Shown piece after piece: positions 1 to 9,119 of a stretch of DNA of 64,000 nucleotides. A program made the translations under genes and the position numbers. Numbering within the stretch: the first letter of the stretch is position 1; each line of letters opens with the position of its first letter. The stretch covers positions 82,821-146,820 of the forward strand of contig CANRAU010000003.1 in NCBI GenBank assembly GCA_947628665.1, written 5' to 3'. The notes under the pieces were generated by a model. That model saw nothing but the letters and a program-made list of their open reading frames with translations. It did no database searches and was not told the DNA's origin. The stretch is from an uncultured Clostridia bacterium. Lineage in GTDB: Bacteria > Bacillota > Clostridia > Oscillospirales > Acutalibacteraceae.

Positions 1-252
1 GTAAAAAATCATACTGCCGCCGACCACGGAGATCACTTCGGCATGGGTTGCTTTCGCGATTTTTGCCGCGATCTCCTTCGGCGATTCGGGCGCGGTCTCC
101 AAAAGCACTTTGAGTTTGATCAGCTCCCGCGCTTCGAGCGCGTCGTCGGTTTGGCGAATGAGCGCGTCGGAAACGCCGCCCTTGCCGACTTGGAACAGCG
201 GTTCAAAGGTATGCGCCTTTGCGCGCAGTGCGGCACGTTCTTTTCCGGTCAT
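1..252 (-). CDS. yhbY: YhbY-family ribosome-assembly RNA-binding protein (partial)
   Basis: The reading frame starts at the ATG at 252 and leaves the window after 84 residues, so the C-terminus is missing. The product is a CRM-domain (YhbY) protein, a family that binds pre-50S ribosomal particles. The conserved pattern is visible: an N-terminal Lys/Arg-rich helix, the glycine turn FQVGKGGVSDALI (about residues 20-32), the ELIKLKVL strand, and a final HAEVISVVGGSMIFY strand, which in this family carries the GxxxxLYR-type end. Its start overlaps the rdgB stop in an ATGA arrangement, so it is the last visible gene of the smc-ftsY-rdgB run and is probably translationally coupled. Confidence 0.85.
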   Translation of the reverse strand, partial: MTGKERAALRAKAHTFEPLFQVGKGGVSDALIRQTDDALEARELIKLKVLLETAPESPKEIAAKIAKATHAEVISVVGGSMIFY

Positions 253-857
253 CGCGGTTCTCCTTTTTCGTCTAAATAGCGCGGAAGCGCCGCCGCGAGC
301 TTGCGCAGGGCGTTGCCGCGATGGCTGACGGCGTCCTTTTCCTCGGGCGCAAGCTGGGCGAAGCTGCGCTCTCCCACATAAAACAGAGGATCGTAGCCGA
401 AGCCGCCCTCGCCCCGCGTTTCATAGCCAATCACGCCTTCACACGTTCCCTCGACCGTCAATTCCCGCCCGTCGGGGAACACGCAGGCCACACAGCTTAC
501 AAAACGCGCGGTGCGCTTCTCGGGCGGTACGGCTTCCAAAGCCTTTAAGAGCTTCGCATTGTTGCGCGCGTCGTCGCCGTGCACGCCTGCGAAACGTGCG
601 GAATACACGCCCGGTGCGCCGTCGAGCGCATCCACGCAAAGGCCGGAATCATCCGCAATACAGGGCATTTTGCCGTTTTCGCAGCCCGAACGCGCCTTTA
701 AAAGCGCATTTTCGCGAAATGTCTCGCCCGTTTCTTCCACATCGGGCAAGGTAAGACCCGCCTCGTGCGCCGTCAGCACCCGCACGCCGAGCGGGGCTAA
801 TACGCGCTGCAATTCCTTTTGCTTTTTCAGATTATGTGTGGCGATTAAAAAATCCAA
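249..857 (-). CDS. rdgB: RdgB/HAM1 non-canonical purine NTP pyrophosphatase
   Basis: The 202-residue product hydrolyses XTP, ITP and dITP to the monophosphate and so cleans the nucleotide pool. Family marks are the N-terminal [10 protein letters not shown] (Thr/Asn plus Lys binding the triphosphate), the metal-binding DDSGLCVDALDGAPGVYSA segment at about 68-86, FGYDPLFYV, and the C-terminal SHRGNALRKL. The length is normal for the family. The start lies 26 bp inside the 3' end of ftsY and the stop overlaps the yhbY start, so all three are probably one transcript. Confidence 0.93.
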   Translation of the reverse strand: MDFLIATHNLKKQKELQRVLAPLGVRVLTAHEAGLTLPDVEETGETFRENALLKARSGCENGKMPCIADDSGLCVDALDGAPGVYSARFAGVHGDDARNNAKLLKALEAVPPEKRTARFVSCVACVFPDGRELTVEGTCEGVIGYETRGEGGFGYDPLFYVGERSFAQLAPEEKDAVSHRGNALRKLAAALPRYLDEKGEPR

Positions 858-2031
858 AACGTCTTTTCTCCTTTTTCGGCTTTTCGTCGGTTACTTTTCC
901 CGAATCCGCGTCCAATTCCGAAACTCCCGCCGCATCTGTTCCCGCAGCTTCAGGGGTTCGCGCTTCTTCGGATGCCGCAGCGTCCGCCTGGTCGCCATCG
1001 GGTTCGTCTTCGGGAAGTTCTCGTGCGCGCTCGGTTTGTCCAGCCGCCGAAACGTCCGAAAGGTCAGACGCCACATCGTTTTTCTCCACTTTTTCATCGG
1101 ACGCATCCTCCTCGTCATATTCGATCTTTTGAAACAGCCCTTCGGCAAATGCACGCGGCTTAAAGGGCTGCAAATCGTCGATCTGCTCGCCGACGCCGAT
1201 AAATTTCACGGGAATGCCCAATTCGTTTTTGATGGCCAGCACCACGCCGCCGCGCGCCGTCCCGTCGAGCTTCGTCAGGACGATACCCGTGATCTCGGCG
1301 ACATTTTTAAATTCACGCGCCTGATTGACGGCGTTTTGCCCCGTCGTCGCGTCGAGCACCAGCAGCACCTCGCGGTCGGAATACGGCAGTTCGCGGTCGA
1401 TGACGCGGTAAATTTTGGCAAGCTCATCCATCAAATTCTTTTTGTTGTGCAGACGTCCCGCCGTGTCGATGATCACAATATCGCAGTCGCGCGCTTTTGC
1501 GGCGCTCACGGCGTCAAAAACGACCGCTGCGGGGTCTGCGCCCTCGGAATGCTTGACAATGTCCACCTGCGAACGCTTCGCCCAAATGTCCAGCTGGTCG
1601 ATCGCCGCCGCGCGGAAGGTATCCGCCGCGCCGAGCAGCACCTTTTTGCCCTCGGCCTTATACATGGCGGCGAGCTTGCCGATGGTCGTGGTTTTGCCCA
1701 CGCCGTTGACGCCGATCACCAGCACCACCGAAGGCACGGTGATAAGCCCCATATCCTCGCCGCCGTCGAGCAGCTCCGCGACGATCTCCTTGATCTCCTC
1801 TTTCACGGCTTCGCTGCCGCGGATATGCTTTTCCGCAACGCGCTTTTTAAGCTGCTCGGTGATCTCGACCGCCGTCACCATGCCGACGTCGCTCATAACG
1901 AGAATTTCTTCCAGCTCCGCGTACAAATCGTCGGTGATCTCGTCCACGCTGTCAAACAAATCGTCGATCGCGCCCGCCATTTTGCCGCGAGTCTTGGTCA
2001 ATCCGAAATTGATTTTGCTGAAAATGCCCAT
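832..2031 (-). CDS. ftsY: FtsY, signal recognition particle receptor GTPase, with C-terminal acidic extension
   Basis: FtsY docks the SRP-ribosome complex at the membrane. The 399-residue call uses the ATG at 2031, which has GGAAAGGA about eight bases upstream; an in-frame start 33 bp further up lacks such a site. The NG domain is intact: the P-loop [10 protein letters not shown] near residue 107, a DTAGR motif, [10 protein letters not shown], and the family ending [15 protein letters not shown]. The usual acidic A domain before the N domain is nearly absent. Instead about 98 residues rich in Asp, Glu and Ala follow the G domain and end in a basic-aromatic stretch, [14 protein letters not shown]. 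That placement is unusual; the core assignment is secure. Confidence 0.95.
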   Translation of the reverse strand: MGIFSKINFGLTKTRGKMAGAIDDLFDSVDEITDDLYAELEEILVMSDVGMVTAVEITEQLKKRVAEKHIRGSEAVKEEIKEIVAELLDGGEDMGLITVPSVVLVIGVNGVGKTTTIGKLAAMYKAEGKKVLLGAADTFRAAAIDQLDIWAKRSQVDIVKHSEGADPAAVVFDAVSAAKARDCDIVIIDTAGRLHNKKNLMDELAKIYRVIDRELPYSDREVLLVLDATTGQNAVNQAREFKNVAEITGIVLTKLDGTARGGVVLAIKNELGIPVKFIGVGEQIDDLQPFKPRAFAEGLFQKIEYDEEDASDEKVEKNDVASDLSDVSAAGQTERARELPEDEPDGDQADAAASEEARTPEAAGTDAAGVSELDADSGKVTDEKPKKEKRRFGFFNRHT

Positions 2032-2103
2032 GATCTTATCCTTTCCGCAAGGGCGAGCGCCCATACCAAAGTATCGCTATATGTAAGGCAAAAAGCTGTT
2101 TTG

Positions 2104-5100
2104 TCACGCAAGCCCCAACTGCTTCGCCATTTCGGCGGTTTTTAATTCCAGGAGCTTGGAAACGCCGCTTTCCTGCATGGTCACGCCGTAGAGCGTATCG
2201 GCTTCCTCCATCGTGCCGCGCCGGTGGGTGATCAGGATAAACTGCGTGTTTTTGGTCATGCGGCGGACGTACTGCGCATAGCGCGACACGTTCACGTCGT
2301 CGAGCGCGGCTTCCACCTCGTCGAAAATGCAGAACGGCGCGGGCGTGACCTTGAGAATGGCGAACAGCAGGGATATGGCCGCCAAGCCCTTTTCGCCGCC
2401 CGAAAGCGGCTCGATGCTCTTCAGGTTTTTGCCCGGGGGCTGTACCTTGATCTCAATATCGCTTTCGAGAATGTTGCGTTCATCGGAAAGCACCAGTTCC
2501 GCTTTGCCGCCGCCGAACAATTCGGAGAATGTCTCGCCGAACGCCGTGTTGATGCGGTGGAATTTCTCGCGGAATTGCTCCGCCATGCGCGCGGTCAAAT
2601 CGGCGATCATGCGGTTTAATTCGTCGCGCGAACGCTCCACATCCGTAATTTGGTCGGACAGGAACGTATACCGCTCGGAGACCTCTTTGTATTCCTCGAT
2701 CGCGGACACATTGACCGACCCCAGCGCGCGGATCTTGCCTTTTAACTCGTTCAAACGGCGATTTGCCGCGGCGTGATCTTCAATAACGATCTCCAAAGCC
2801 GCCGCTTCGCGGCGCGTTAGGCCGTATTCCTCAAACAGCTTGGCGGTCAGGTCGTCATACGTTTTGCGCATGGCGATCTTGCGTTCCTCCAAACGGGCAA
2901 GCTCGCCGCTCAAATTCTCCCGCCGAACCGATTCGGCGCGTTCGAGCGTGCGCAGATCGTTCGATTCCTTGGTCAGACGGTCGCGCTCGGCAATGCACGC
3001 GTCGATCTCGGCACGCGAAGAGGCGGTGCTTTCGCGAAGCTGTGCGGCGTTTTGCCGAAGCGTCTCGATATCCTTTAAAATCTGCTCGTTTTTGGCGCGA
3101 TAATCCGCGATTTCCGCTTCCAGCGCGCTCTGCCTGTCGGTATGGCTCAATTTGCGGCTCTGCAAATGCGCGATCTCATCATTGGCGGCAGTGATATCTT
3201 TTTCCAGCGCCATGATTTGGAGACTTAACTCGGTCGCGCGTTCGGAGAGCGCCTCGCGCGCGGCGGCAAGCGCTTCACGGTCGCCCGTCAGCTTTTCGAG
3301 CCGCTGTTCCTTTTCGTGTAAGCACGCACCCACGGTTTCGAGCTTTTCCCTGGCTTCCGCCGCGTTTTGCAAAATGGTTTCGATGCGTTTTTCGAGCGTT
3401 TCGCGTTCCCGAACCAGCTCCTGCACCGTTCCCGAAACAGACGACAACTGCTCCTCGGCGAGCTTGACCTCGCCCTCGCAGCGGATGCGCTCCTCATTCG
3501 CGCGCAGCAGGTCGCCCTGTGCGCCCTCCAACTCGGCACGCGCGGCGGCAAGCTCCTCGGAAAAGACCTTGTGATCGGCACGCAGGGACGAAAGCTTTGT
3601 TTCGTCCGCCTGCAATTGCGTACGCAGGCGTTCGATCTCGTTCGCACGGCTCAAAATGCCCGCCGTCTGCGTTCGAGAGCCGCCCGTCATCGAGCCGCCC
3701 GCGTGGATGACCTGCCCGTCGAGCGTCACCAAACGGAAACGGTAAGCGTAGCGTTTGGCAATGGCGATGGCGGCGTCCATATCCTCGGCGACGACGGTGC
3801 GCGCAAGCTGTGCGCGGAGAATTTCGGTGTATTTGCGGTCACAGGCGACCAAATCGGCGGCAATGCCGACAAAGCCGTACTGCTCCTCCAAAGCCTCCTC
3901 CCGCAGTTCCCTGGCGCGAATGGCAGAGATCGGCAAAAAGGTCGCGCGCCCCGCATGGGAATCCTTTAAGAATTGAATGGCGCGTTTCGCGTCGTTTTCA
4001 TTGTCGGTCACGATATTTTGAATGGCCGCGCCCAAAGCCGTTTCGATGGCGGCGGTGTACTTGGGCTTCACGGAGATCAGCTGCGAAAGCGGCCCGTGTA
4101 TGCCCTTCAAAGCCCCGCGACCCGCTTCGCGCATGACTGCCTTGACCGCGCCCTGATAGCCTTCCATGTTCTTTTCCAAATCGGAAAGCAGCCGAATGCG
4201 ATCCTGCTTTTTCTGCACCTCGCGCTCGACTTCCGCAATATTCTGCCCGAGCGCGTCGGCCTTTTTGCCGCGGCTCTCAAACCGCAGGCTGTAGCCGTCC
4301 ATGGCGTTCTGCACGCTTTGGATCGTTTCGAGCGCGGCCTGCAAATCTTCCCGCGCCCGCGCGGCCTTCGCCTGCGCCTGTGCAAAGGTATCCTGCCGCC
4401 CGCCCAAACGCGCGTCCGCATCCGCGATCCGCGCGCGCAGCTCCTCGACCGACGAATTCGCCGTTTCGGCGGTCACGCGGTAGTCCGCAAGCGACACGGA
4501 AAGCGCCGAAACCTCGGCGGAAAGTGCCGACGCTTCTTCGGAATACCGCGCCGCGTCGCCGAGCTTTTCCTCCTGCTCGGCGGCAAGCGCCGCAAGGTCG
4601 GCCTGTAAAGCGTCCCGACGCGCCGTGTCCTCGGCGCAACGCTGTTCGGCTTCGGCTATGCGCTCGTCCAGATGCTGCTCCGTCTCGTTTTCCGCCAAAC
4701 TGTCCTTTTCTAAGCGCGCGATGGCCTCTTCGTTGTGCTGTGCGGAGTTTTCCTCCACGCGCATCTGCGCTTCAAGCGCGGCGGCCTGTTCCTCGGCGTG
4801 TGCGGAGCTTTCGCGGATCTCCTCGATCTGCACGTTGATTTTTTGCGTATCCTCCGCCGCACGGTCGATTTTTTCTCCGATTTTTTCAAGCTCCTCGGCG
4901 GAAGCGGTATGCTCCGCTTCGGCTGTGGCGATTTTATGCTCCTGCTCGCGCAGACGGTCGTTGGTCTGGTCGATCGTATGCAGCCACAAACCGATCTCCA
5001 GCTGCTTTTTCTCCTCGGCAAACACCAAAAATTTCTGCGCTTTTTCGCTCTGCGCCTGCAAAGGGCCTATGCGCCCTTCCAATTCCGAAAGAATATCGCG

Positions 5101-5673
5101 CAGGCGCAAAAGGTTGTCCTCTGCGGCGGCAAGACGCTTGCTTGCGTCGCTACGGCGATAGCGGAAATGCGAAATCCCCGCCGCTTCCTCCAGCATATCG
5201 CGGCGTTCGCCCGTTTTGGAGGAAACCATCTCTGCAATTTTGCCCTGCCCGACCATGGAATATCCGTCGCGCCCAAGACCCGTATCCATAAACAGCTCGT
5301 TGATGTCCCGAAGCCGTGCATTTTCGCCGTTGATAAGGTATTCGCTCTCGCCCGAACGGTAGTAACGGCGCATCACCGAAACTTCGTCGGTATCTTTCGG
5401 GAGCGTGCGGTCGGAATTGTCAAAATACAGGGTGACCTGCGCATAGCCCTTGGCCTTTCGCAGATCCGTTCCCATAAACACGACGTCCTCCATTTTGGAG
5501 CCGCGCAGATTTTTGGTAGACTGTTCGCCGAGTACCCACCGGACAGCGTCGGAAATGTTGCTTTTGCCGCTGCCGTTCGGGCCGACAACAGCGGTGATGC
5601 CTTGATTGAATTCCAGCACGGTTCTGTCCGGAAAGGACTTGAACCCCTGCATTTCCAGCGACTTTAAAATCAT
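2104..5673 (-). CDS. smc: Chromosome segregation protein SMC
   Basis: This 1189-residue ATPase is the core of bacterial condensin, acting as a dimer with ScpA/ScpB to organise the nucleoid. The N-terminal head has Walker A GPNGSGKSN at about residue 32. Two long coiled coils of Glu/Ala/Lys-rich heptads flank a hinge near residues 500-680 (GPLSQLISVKPKYTAAIETA region). The C-terminal head has the signature LSGGEKGLAAISLLFAI near 1090 and Walker B FCIFDEVEAALDD near 1115. Length is typical. AAAGGAAA lies upstream of the ATG. It has its own promoter and precedes ftsY by 72 bp. Confidence 0.97.
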   Translation of the reverse strand: MILKSLEMQGFKSFPDRTVLEFNQGITAVVGPNGSGKSNISDAVRWVLGEQSTKNLRGSKMEDVVFMGTDLRKAKGYAQVTLYFDNSDRTLPKDTDEVSVMRRYYRSGESEYLINGENARLRDINELFMDTGLGRDGYSMVGQGKIAEMVSSKTGERRDMLEEAAGISHFRYRRSDASKRLAAAEDNLLRLRDILSELEGRIGPLQAQSEKAQKFLVFAEEKKQLEIGLWLHTIDQTNDRLREQEHKIATAEAEHTASAEELEKIGEKIDRAAEDTQKINVQIEEIRESSAHAEEQAAALEAQMRVEENSAQHNEEAIARLEKDSLAENETEQHLDERIAEAEQRCAEDTARRDALQADLAALAAEQEEKLGDAARYSEEASALSAEVSALSVSLADYRVTAETANSSVEELRARIADADARLGGRQDTFAQAQAKAARAREDLQAALETIQSVQNAMDGYSLRFESRGKKADALGQNIAEVEREVQKKQDRIRLLSDLEKNMEGYQGAVKAVMREAGRGALKGIHGPLSQLISVKPKYTAAIETALGAAIQNIVTDNENDAKRAIQFLKDSHAGRATFLPISAIRARELREEALEEQYGFVGIAADLVACDRKYTEILRAQLARTVVAEDMDAAIAIAKRYAYRFRLVTLDGQVIHAGGSMTGGSRTQTAGILSRANEIERLRTQLQADETKLSSLRADHKVFSEELAAARAELEGAQGDLLRANEERIRCEGEVKLAEEQLSSVSGTVQELVRERETLEKRIETILQNAAEAREKLETVGACLHEKEQRLEKLTGDREALAAAREALSERATELSLQIMALEKDITAANDEIAHLQSRKLSHTDRQSALEAEIADYRAKNEQILKDIETLRQNAAQLRESTASSRAEIDACIAERDRLTKESNDLRTLERAESVRRENLSGELARLEERKIAMRKTYDDLTAKLFEEYGLTRREAAALEIVIEDHAAANRRLNELKGKIRALGSVNVSAIEEYKEVSERYTFLSDQITDVERSRDELNRMIADLTARMAEQFREKFHRINTAFGETFSELFGGGKAELVLSDERNILESDIEIKVQPPGKNLKSIEPLSGGEKGLAAISLLFAILKVTPAPFCIFDEVEAALDDVNVSRYAQYVRRMTKNTQFILITHRRGTMEEADTLYGVTMQESGVSKLLELKTAEMAKQLGLA

Positions 5674-5689
5674 GTTCCGTTTCCTTTAT

Positions 5690-6079
5690 GTAAATTTGGT
5701 CATTCTCTAAAGAATCGTTACCCTTTATTGTACACGCAAATCCAAAATTTCGCAATGCTTTTTCGCTTCTTTTGTGCTGTCCTGCGGCCTTGGAAAGCGA
5801 CTTTTGCGGCGCAGGCACATTCACGCGGCAACCCGTTTGGGGCTTTTCGCGTTTTTGCCTGATAAACTCCGCCGAAAAACCGCTCTATATAGGGCAATGC
5901 CGCAGCCAAAAGGGCGCGCATACAGGCAGTCCCTTTCGATTGCGGTAAAGCTGCCGCCGAAACAGGCGGTCTCGCTGTTTTCGGCAGAAAATTCGGATTT
6001 TGTACGGATGCGGGGCAAAAACCGCCCGCATACGCACGACCGCGTGCGGCACAGACGGCGCGGCGCGGCGGCGCTTCAA
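5690..6079 (-). pseudogene. Decayed Elp3-like radical SAM gene remnant between rnc and smc
   Basis: No intact frame exists in this 400-base gap, but minus-strand pieces of one protein family lie in order across frames. A VPHA segment directly follows the rnc stop, where the family has VPHAGCPxxCxFC, but here the cysteines are gone. Then comes FGGSFTAIERDC, a hallmark of the family. After a one-base frame change comes MRALLAAALPYIERFFGG, which matches the helix that follows in intact members, and then the similarity fades. From family knowledge, many Clostridia carry an Elp3-like radical SAM gene (about 1 kb) exactly between rnc and smc. I infer a remnant with frameshifts and a large C-terminal deletion. 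An alternative is chance similarity in a GC-rich spacer. Confidence 0.6.
5727..5755 (-). promoter_or_regulatory. SigmaA-type promoter for smc
   Basis: On the minus strand TTGCGA (5750-5755) and TACAAT (5727-5732) are separated by exactly 17 bases. The predicted start site is about 45 bases upstream of the smc ATG. Confidence 0.65.
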
Positions 6080-6744
6080 AGCCCCATCATCTCCAGCGCC
6101 TCTTTGGCGGCGTTTTGCTCGGCCTTCTTTTTGCTGCCGCCGACGCCGTGGCCGATGACGTTGCTGTTTAAATGCACCTCCACGGCAAAATGCTTGTCGT
6201 GGTCGGGACCCGTTTCCGATACCAGCACATATTCGAGCGTCTCCCCCTGATTTTGCTGGACGACCTCCTGCAGCATGGTTTTATAATCCCGAAACGTGGG
6301 TTTGGATTCGACGCAGGGTACGACAAAGCGCAGCACGAACCGTTTGGCCTCTTCCAAGCCCCCGTCCAAATATATGGCGGCAATGACCGCCTCAAACGCG
6401 TCGGACAGCAAAGACGGCCGCGTTCTGCCGCCGGTATGCTCCTCGCCCTTGCCCAGCCGCAGATATTTGCCGAGGTCGATCTCCTTCGCAAACGAGAACA
6501 GGCTCTTTTCGCAGACCGCGTAGGCGCGCAGCTTGGTCAACTCCCCTTCGGGGAAATTCTTATGATGCGAGAAAAGGTAGTCCGCCGTGATAAAGCCGAG
6601 TACCGAATCCCCCAAGAATTCCAAACGCTCGTTGTCGCCTCCGTTTTGGTGCGCCTCGTTGGCATAAGAGGAGTGCGTCAGCGCACGCCCAAGCAGCGCC
6701 GTATCCCGAAAATGATAGTCGATGCGATTTTGCAGTTCTTCCAT
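6076..6744 (-). CDS. rnc: Ribonuclease III
   Basis: RNase III cleaves double-stranded RNA, including the rRNA precursor. The 222-residue product has the signature ERLEFLGDSVLG (about 39-50) and the second acidic pair in SDAFEAVIAAIYLDGG (about 108-123), which together hold the catalytic Glu/Asp residues. A dsRNA-binding domain follows, with KMLQEVVQQ-type helix and the ending GGSKKKAEQNAAKEALEMMG. The ATG has GGGAGG eight bases upstream. It sits 44 bp after plsX with no acpP gene between them, which is where acpP often lies in Firmicutes. Confidence 0.96.
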   Translation of the reverse strand: MEELQNRIDYHFRDTALLGRALTHSSYANEAHQNGGDNERLEFLGDSVLGFITADYLFSHHKNFPEGELTKLRAYAVCEKSLFSFAKEIDLGKYLRLGKGEEHTGGRTRPSLLSDAFEAVIAAIYLDGGLEEAKRFVLRFVVPCVESKPTFRDYKTMLQEVVQQNQGETLEYVLVSETGPDHDKHFAVEVHLNSNVIGHGVGGSKKKAEQNAAKEALEMMGL

Positions 6745-6788
6745 GTGTGATGCCTCCCGATCTTCCGCCGATTTGCGAAATGCGCCGT

Positions 6789-7799
6789 TTATGTATCGGC
6801 TTCGCTTTTTTCTGCCTGAAGCGCGGCGCGGATCTGACCCGGCATATCGCCCTGCACGCAGGTGACCGCCTGCCGAATGGCATTTTGGATCGCATACGCG
6901 TCCGATGAGCCGTGCGCCTTGATGACGGTCTTTTCCACGCCGATGATGGGCGCGCCGCCGTATTTTTTATAATCCATTTTCGCTTTAAACGCGTCCATGC
7001 CCGATTTCACGCCGAGATACGAGAGCATGGAGAGCGAATTTTTCTTGAACATGGCCTTTAATTCATTGGTGATCATTTTGGCGACGCCCTCATACATTTT
7101 GAGGATCACGTTGCCCGTAAAGCCGTCCGCAACGATCACGTCCGCCTTCCCGAACGCGATGTCGCGCACTTCGATGTTACCCGTAAAGCAAATATCGGAC
7201 ATTTCGGAGAGCGCGGCATAGGCCTCGACCTGCAATTTCGTCCCCTTGGTCGCCTCCGCGCCGATGTTGGCAAGCGCGACGCGGGGCTTTTCGACCCCGA
7301 GAATTTTTTGCATATAAATATTGCCCAAACGCGCGAATTGGCAGAGCATCGGCACGGTACACTCCACATTCGCGCCCGTATCCACCAATATAAAGGGCTT
7401 GTCGACCGAGGGCATCACCCCGCCGATGACGGGGCGTTTGACGCCGTGAATGCGTTTCACAAGGAAGGTCGCGCCGACAAGCAAAGCGCCCGTACTGCCC
7501 GCCGAAACGAACGCGTCGCCTTTGCCCTCCGCAAGCGCGCGCAGTCCCACCGCCATGGAGGTGTCCTTGCGGGATTTGAGGATCTCGGTCGGCTGAGTCT
7601 CCATTTCAAATACCGCGTCTGCCTGTAAAATCGAAAGTCCGGAAATATCCAGTCCGTTTTTTTCGGCGCAGTCCTTTATTTTCGCGGTGTCCCCGACCAG
7701 CGTAATGTCCGTGGGCAGGGTCTTTTTGGCTTCGATGCAACCCTTGATGATCTCCAACGGGGCGTGATCTCCGCCGAATGCGTCTACGAAAATTTGCAT
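6789..7799 (-). CDS. plsX: Phosphate acyltransferase PlsX
   Basis: PlsX makes acyl-phosphate from acyl-ACP for the PlsY acyltransferase at the start of phospholipid synthesis, as a peripheral membrane protein. The 336-residue product begins with the diagnostic DAFGGDHAP and contains the SAGSTGALL and GFTGNVILK motifs and the IIGVEKTVIKAHGSSD segment near the C-terminus. Length is typical. The start overlaps the trmFO 3' end by 16 bp, with AGGAGG ten bases ahead of the ATG. Confidence 0.95.
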   Translation of the reverse strand: MQIFVDAFGGDHAPLEIIKGCIEAKKTLPTDITLVGDTAKIKDCAEKNGLDISGLSILQADAVFEMETQPTEILKSRKDTSMAVGLRALAEGKGDAFVSAGSTGALLVGATFLVKRIHGVKRPVIGGVMPSVDKPFILVDTGANVECTVPMLCQFARLGNIYMQKILGVEKPRVALANIGAEATKGTKLQVEAYAALSEMSDICFTGNIEVRDIAFGKADVIVADGFTGNVILKMYEGVAKMITNELKAMFKKNSLSMLSYLGVKSGMDAFKAKMDYKKYGGAPIIGVEKTVIKAHGSSDAYAIQNAIRQAVTCVQGDMPGQIRAALQAEKSEADT

Positions 7800-9109
7800 A
7801 TCCCGATTTCCTCCTTATATGCGGCAAGCGCCGCCATTGCGCGTCGGCTGAGCGCCGCGTAACGCTCGGCCTTGTCTCGAATTTTTTCCGAATTGGGTGG
7901 TAAAATGCCGAAATTCGCGCCCATGGGCTGGAAATGCCGGACACTTTCATCGCTGATGTAGCGGGACAACGCACCCATCATGGTCTCGGGCGGCAGCACG
8001 ACGCTCCCAAGCCCCTGCAAACGGCGCGCGGCATTCAGCCCCGCCAAAATGCCCGAAGAAGCGGACTCCATATAGCCCTCCACGCCCGTGATCTGCCCCG
8101 CAAAGAACAGATTCGGCGACCTCCGCAAGCGAAAATCCGCATCCAAAAGGCGCGGCGAGTCGATAAAGGTGTTGCGGTGCATCACGCCGTAACGCACGAA
8201 CTGCGCGTTATGAAGCGCCGGAAACATCGAAAACACCCGCTTTTGCTCGGCGAATTTTAAATTGGTTTGAAACCCGACGAGATTGTAAAGCGTACCCGCA
8301 CGGTTTTCTTTACGCAATTGCAGATTCGCCCACGGCCGGTGTCCCGTTTTGGGGTCGGTCAGCCCCACGGGCTTTAACGGCCCGTAGCGCATGGCGTCCT
8401 TTCCCCGTGAAGCAAGCACTTCAATGGGCATACAGCCCTCATAGACCTCTTTGCGCGCATCGAAGCTGTGCAGTTCGGCGCGTTCGGCATGGCAGATCGC
8501 CTCATAAAACGCCTCGTACTGTGCTTTATCCATCGGGCAGTTGATATAGTCCTCGTCGCCGCCGCGGTCATAGCGCGACTGGGTAAAGGCCGCTTCCATA
8601 TCTATGCTGTCCGCCGTCACGATCGGGGCGGCCGCGTCGTAAAACGACAGTCCCTCGCCCGTGAGCGTGCGCAGCGTTTCGGCGATGCCGTCGCTCGCCA
8701 AAGGTCCTACGGCGAAAACGACCGCATCGGCATCCGCAGGAATATCTGTGACCTCCCGATACACGACCCGAATGCGGTCGCAGGCTTCGATCTTCTCCGT
8801 GATATATGCCGAAAACGCGTCGCGATCCACCGCCAGCGCGCCGCCGGCGGGTACACGCGTATGTTTTGCGCTTTCGATGCAGAGCGAGGAAAACGTCTCC
8901 ATTTCCGCTTTCAAAAGCCCCGCCGCAGAATTCAGCCGCTCGGCCTTGAGGGAATTGGAGCAGACAAGCTCCGCAAAGCCGTCCCCTGTGTGCGCGGGCG
9001 AACGCTTTTGGGGCTTCATTTCATAAAGCGTCACGTCTATGCCGTGCATTTGCAGCTGCCACGCCGCTTCTACCCCCGCAAGCCCCGCGCCGATGACCGC
9101 CGCTTTCAT
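7784..9109 (-). CDS. trmFO: TrmFO, folate/FAD-dependent tRNA (uracil-54-C5)-methyltransferase
   Basis: TrmFO makes ribothymidine at position 54 of tRNA using methylenetetrahydrofolate and FADH2, a Gram-positive-type alternative to TrmA. The 441-residue protein starts with the FAD dinucleotide fold GAGLAGVEAAWQL, followed by the family block HTGDGFAELVCSNSLKAE and a central GGDEDYINCPMDKAQYEAF segment. ITGVEGYMESASSG near residue 335 is the C-terminal FAD-contact motif. Gene order topA-trmFO is common in Firmicutes. AAGGAG precedes the ATG, 10 bp after the topA stop. The product FolD, encoded near 56.4 kb, would supply the folate pool it uses. Confidence 0.95.
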   Translation of the reverse strand: MKAAVIGAGLAGVEAAWQLQMHGIDVTLYEMKPQKRSPAHTGDGFAELVCSNSLKAERLNSAAGLLKAEMETFSSLCIESAKHTRVPAGGALAVDRDAFSAYITEKIEACDRIRVVYREVTDIPADADAVVFAVGPLASDGIAETLRTLTGEGLSFYDAAAPIVTADSIDMEAAFTQSRYDRGGDEDYINCPMDKAQYEAFYEAICHAERAELHSFDARKEVYEGCMPIEVLASRGKDAMRYGPLKPVGLTDPKTGHRPWANLQLRKENRAGTLYNLVGFQTNLKFAEQKRVFSMFPALHNAQFVRYGVMHRNTFIDSPRLLDADFRLRRSPNLFFAGQITGVEGYMESASSGILAGLNAARRLQGLGSVVLPPETMMGALSRYISDESVRHFQPMGANFGILPPNSEKIRDKAERYAALSRRAMAALAAYKEEIGICKFS

Positions 9110-9119
9110 AGGCTTCTCC

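Noticed and set aside
511..2145. A 544-residue plus-strand open frame opposite ftsY and rdgB
   Set aside because: It is an antisense shadow of two clear genes, with no ribosome-binding site and no recognisable motifs; GC-rich codon use opens such frames.
5774..6250. A plus-strand frame in the rnc-smc gap
   Set aside because: No start site or family resemblance; the minus-strand radical SAM remnant accounts for the gap.
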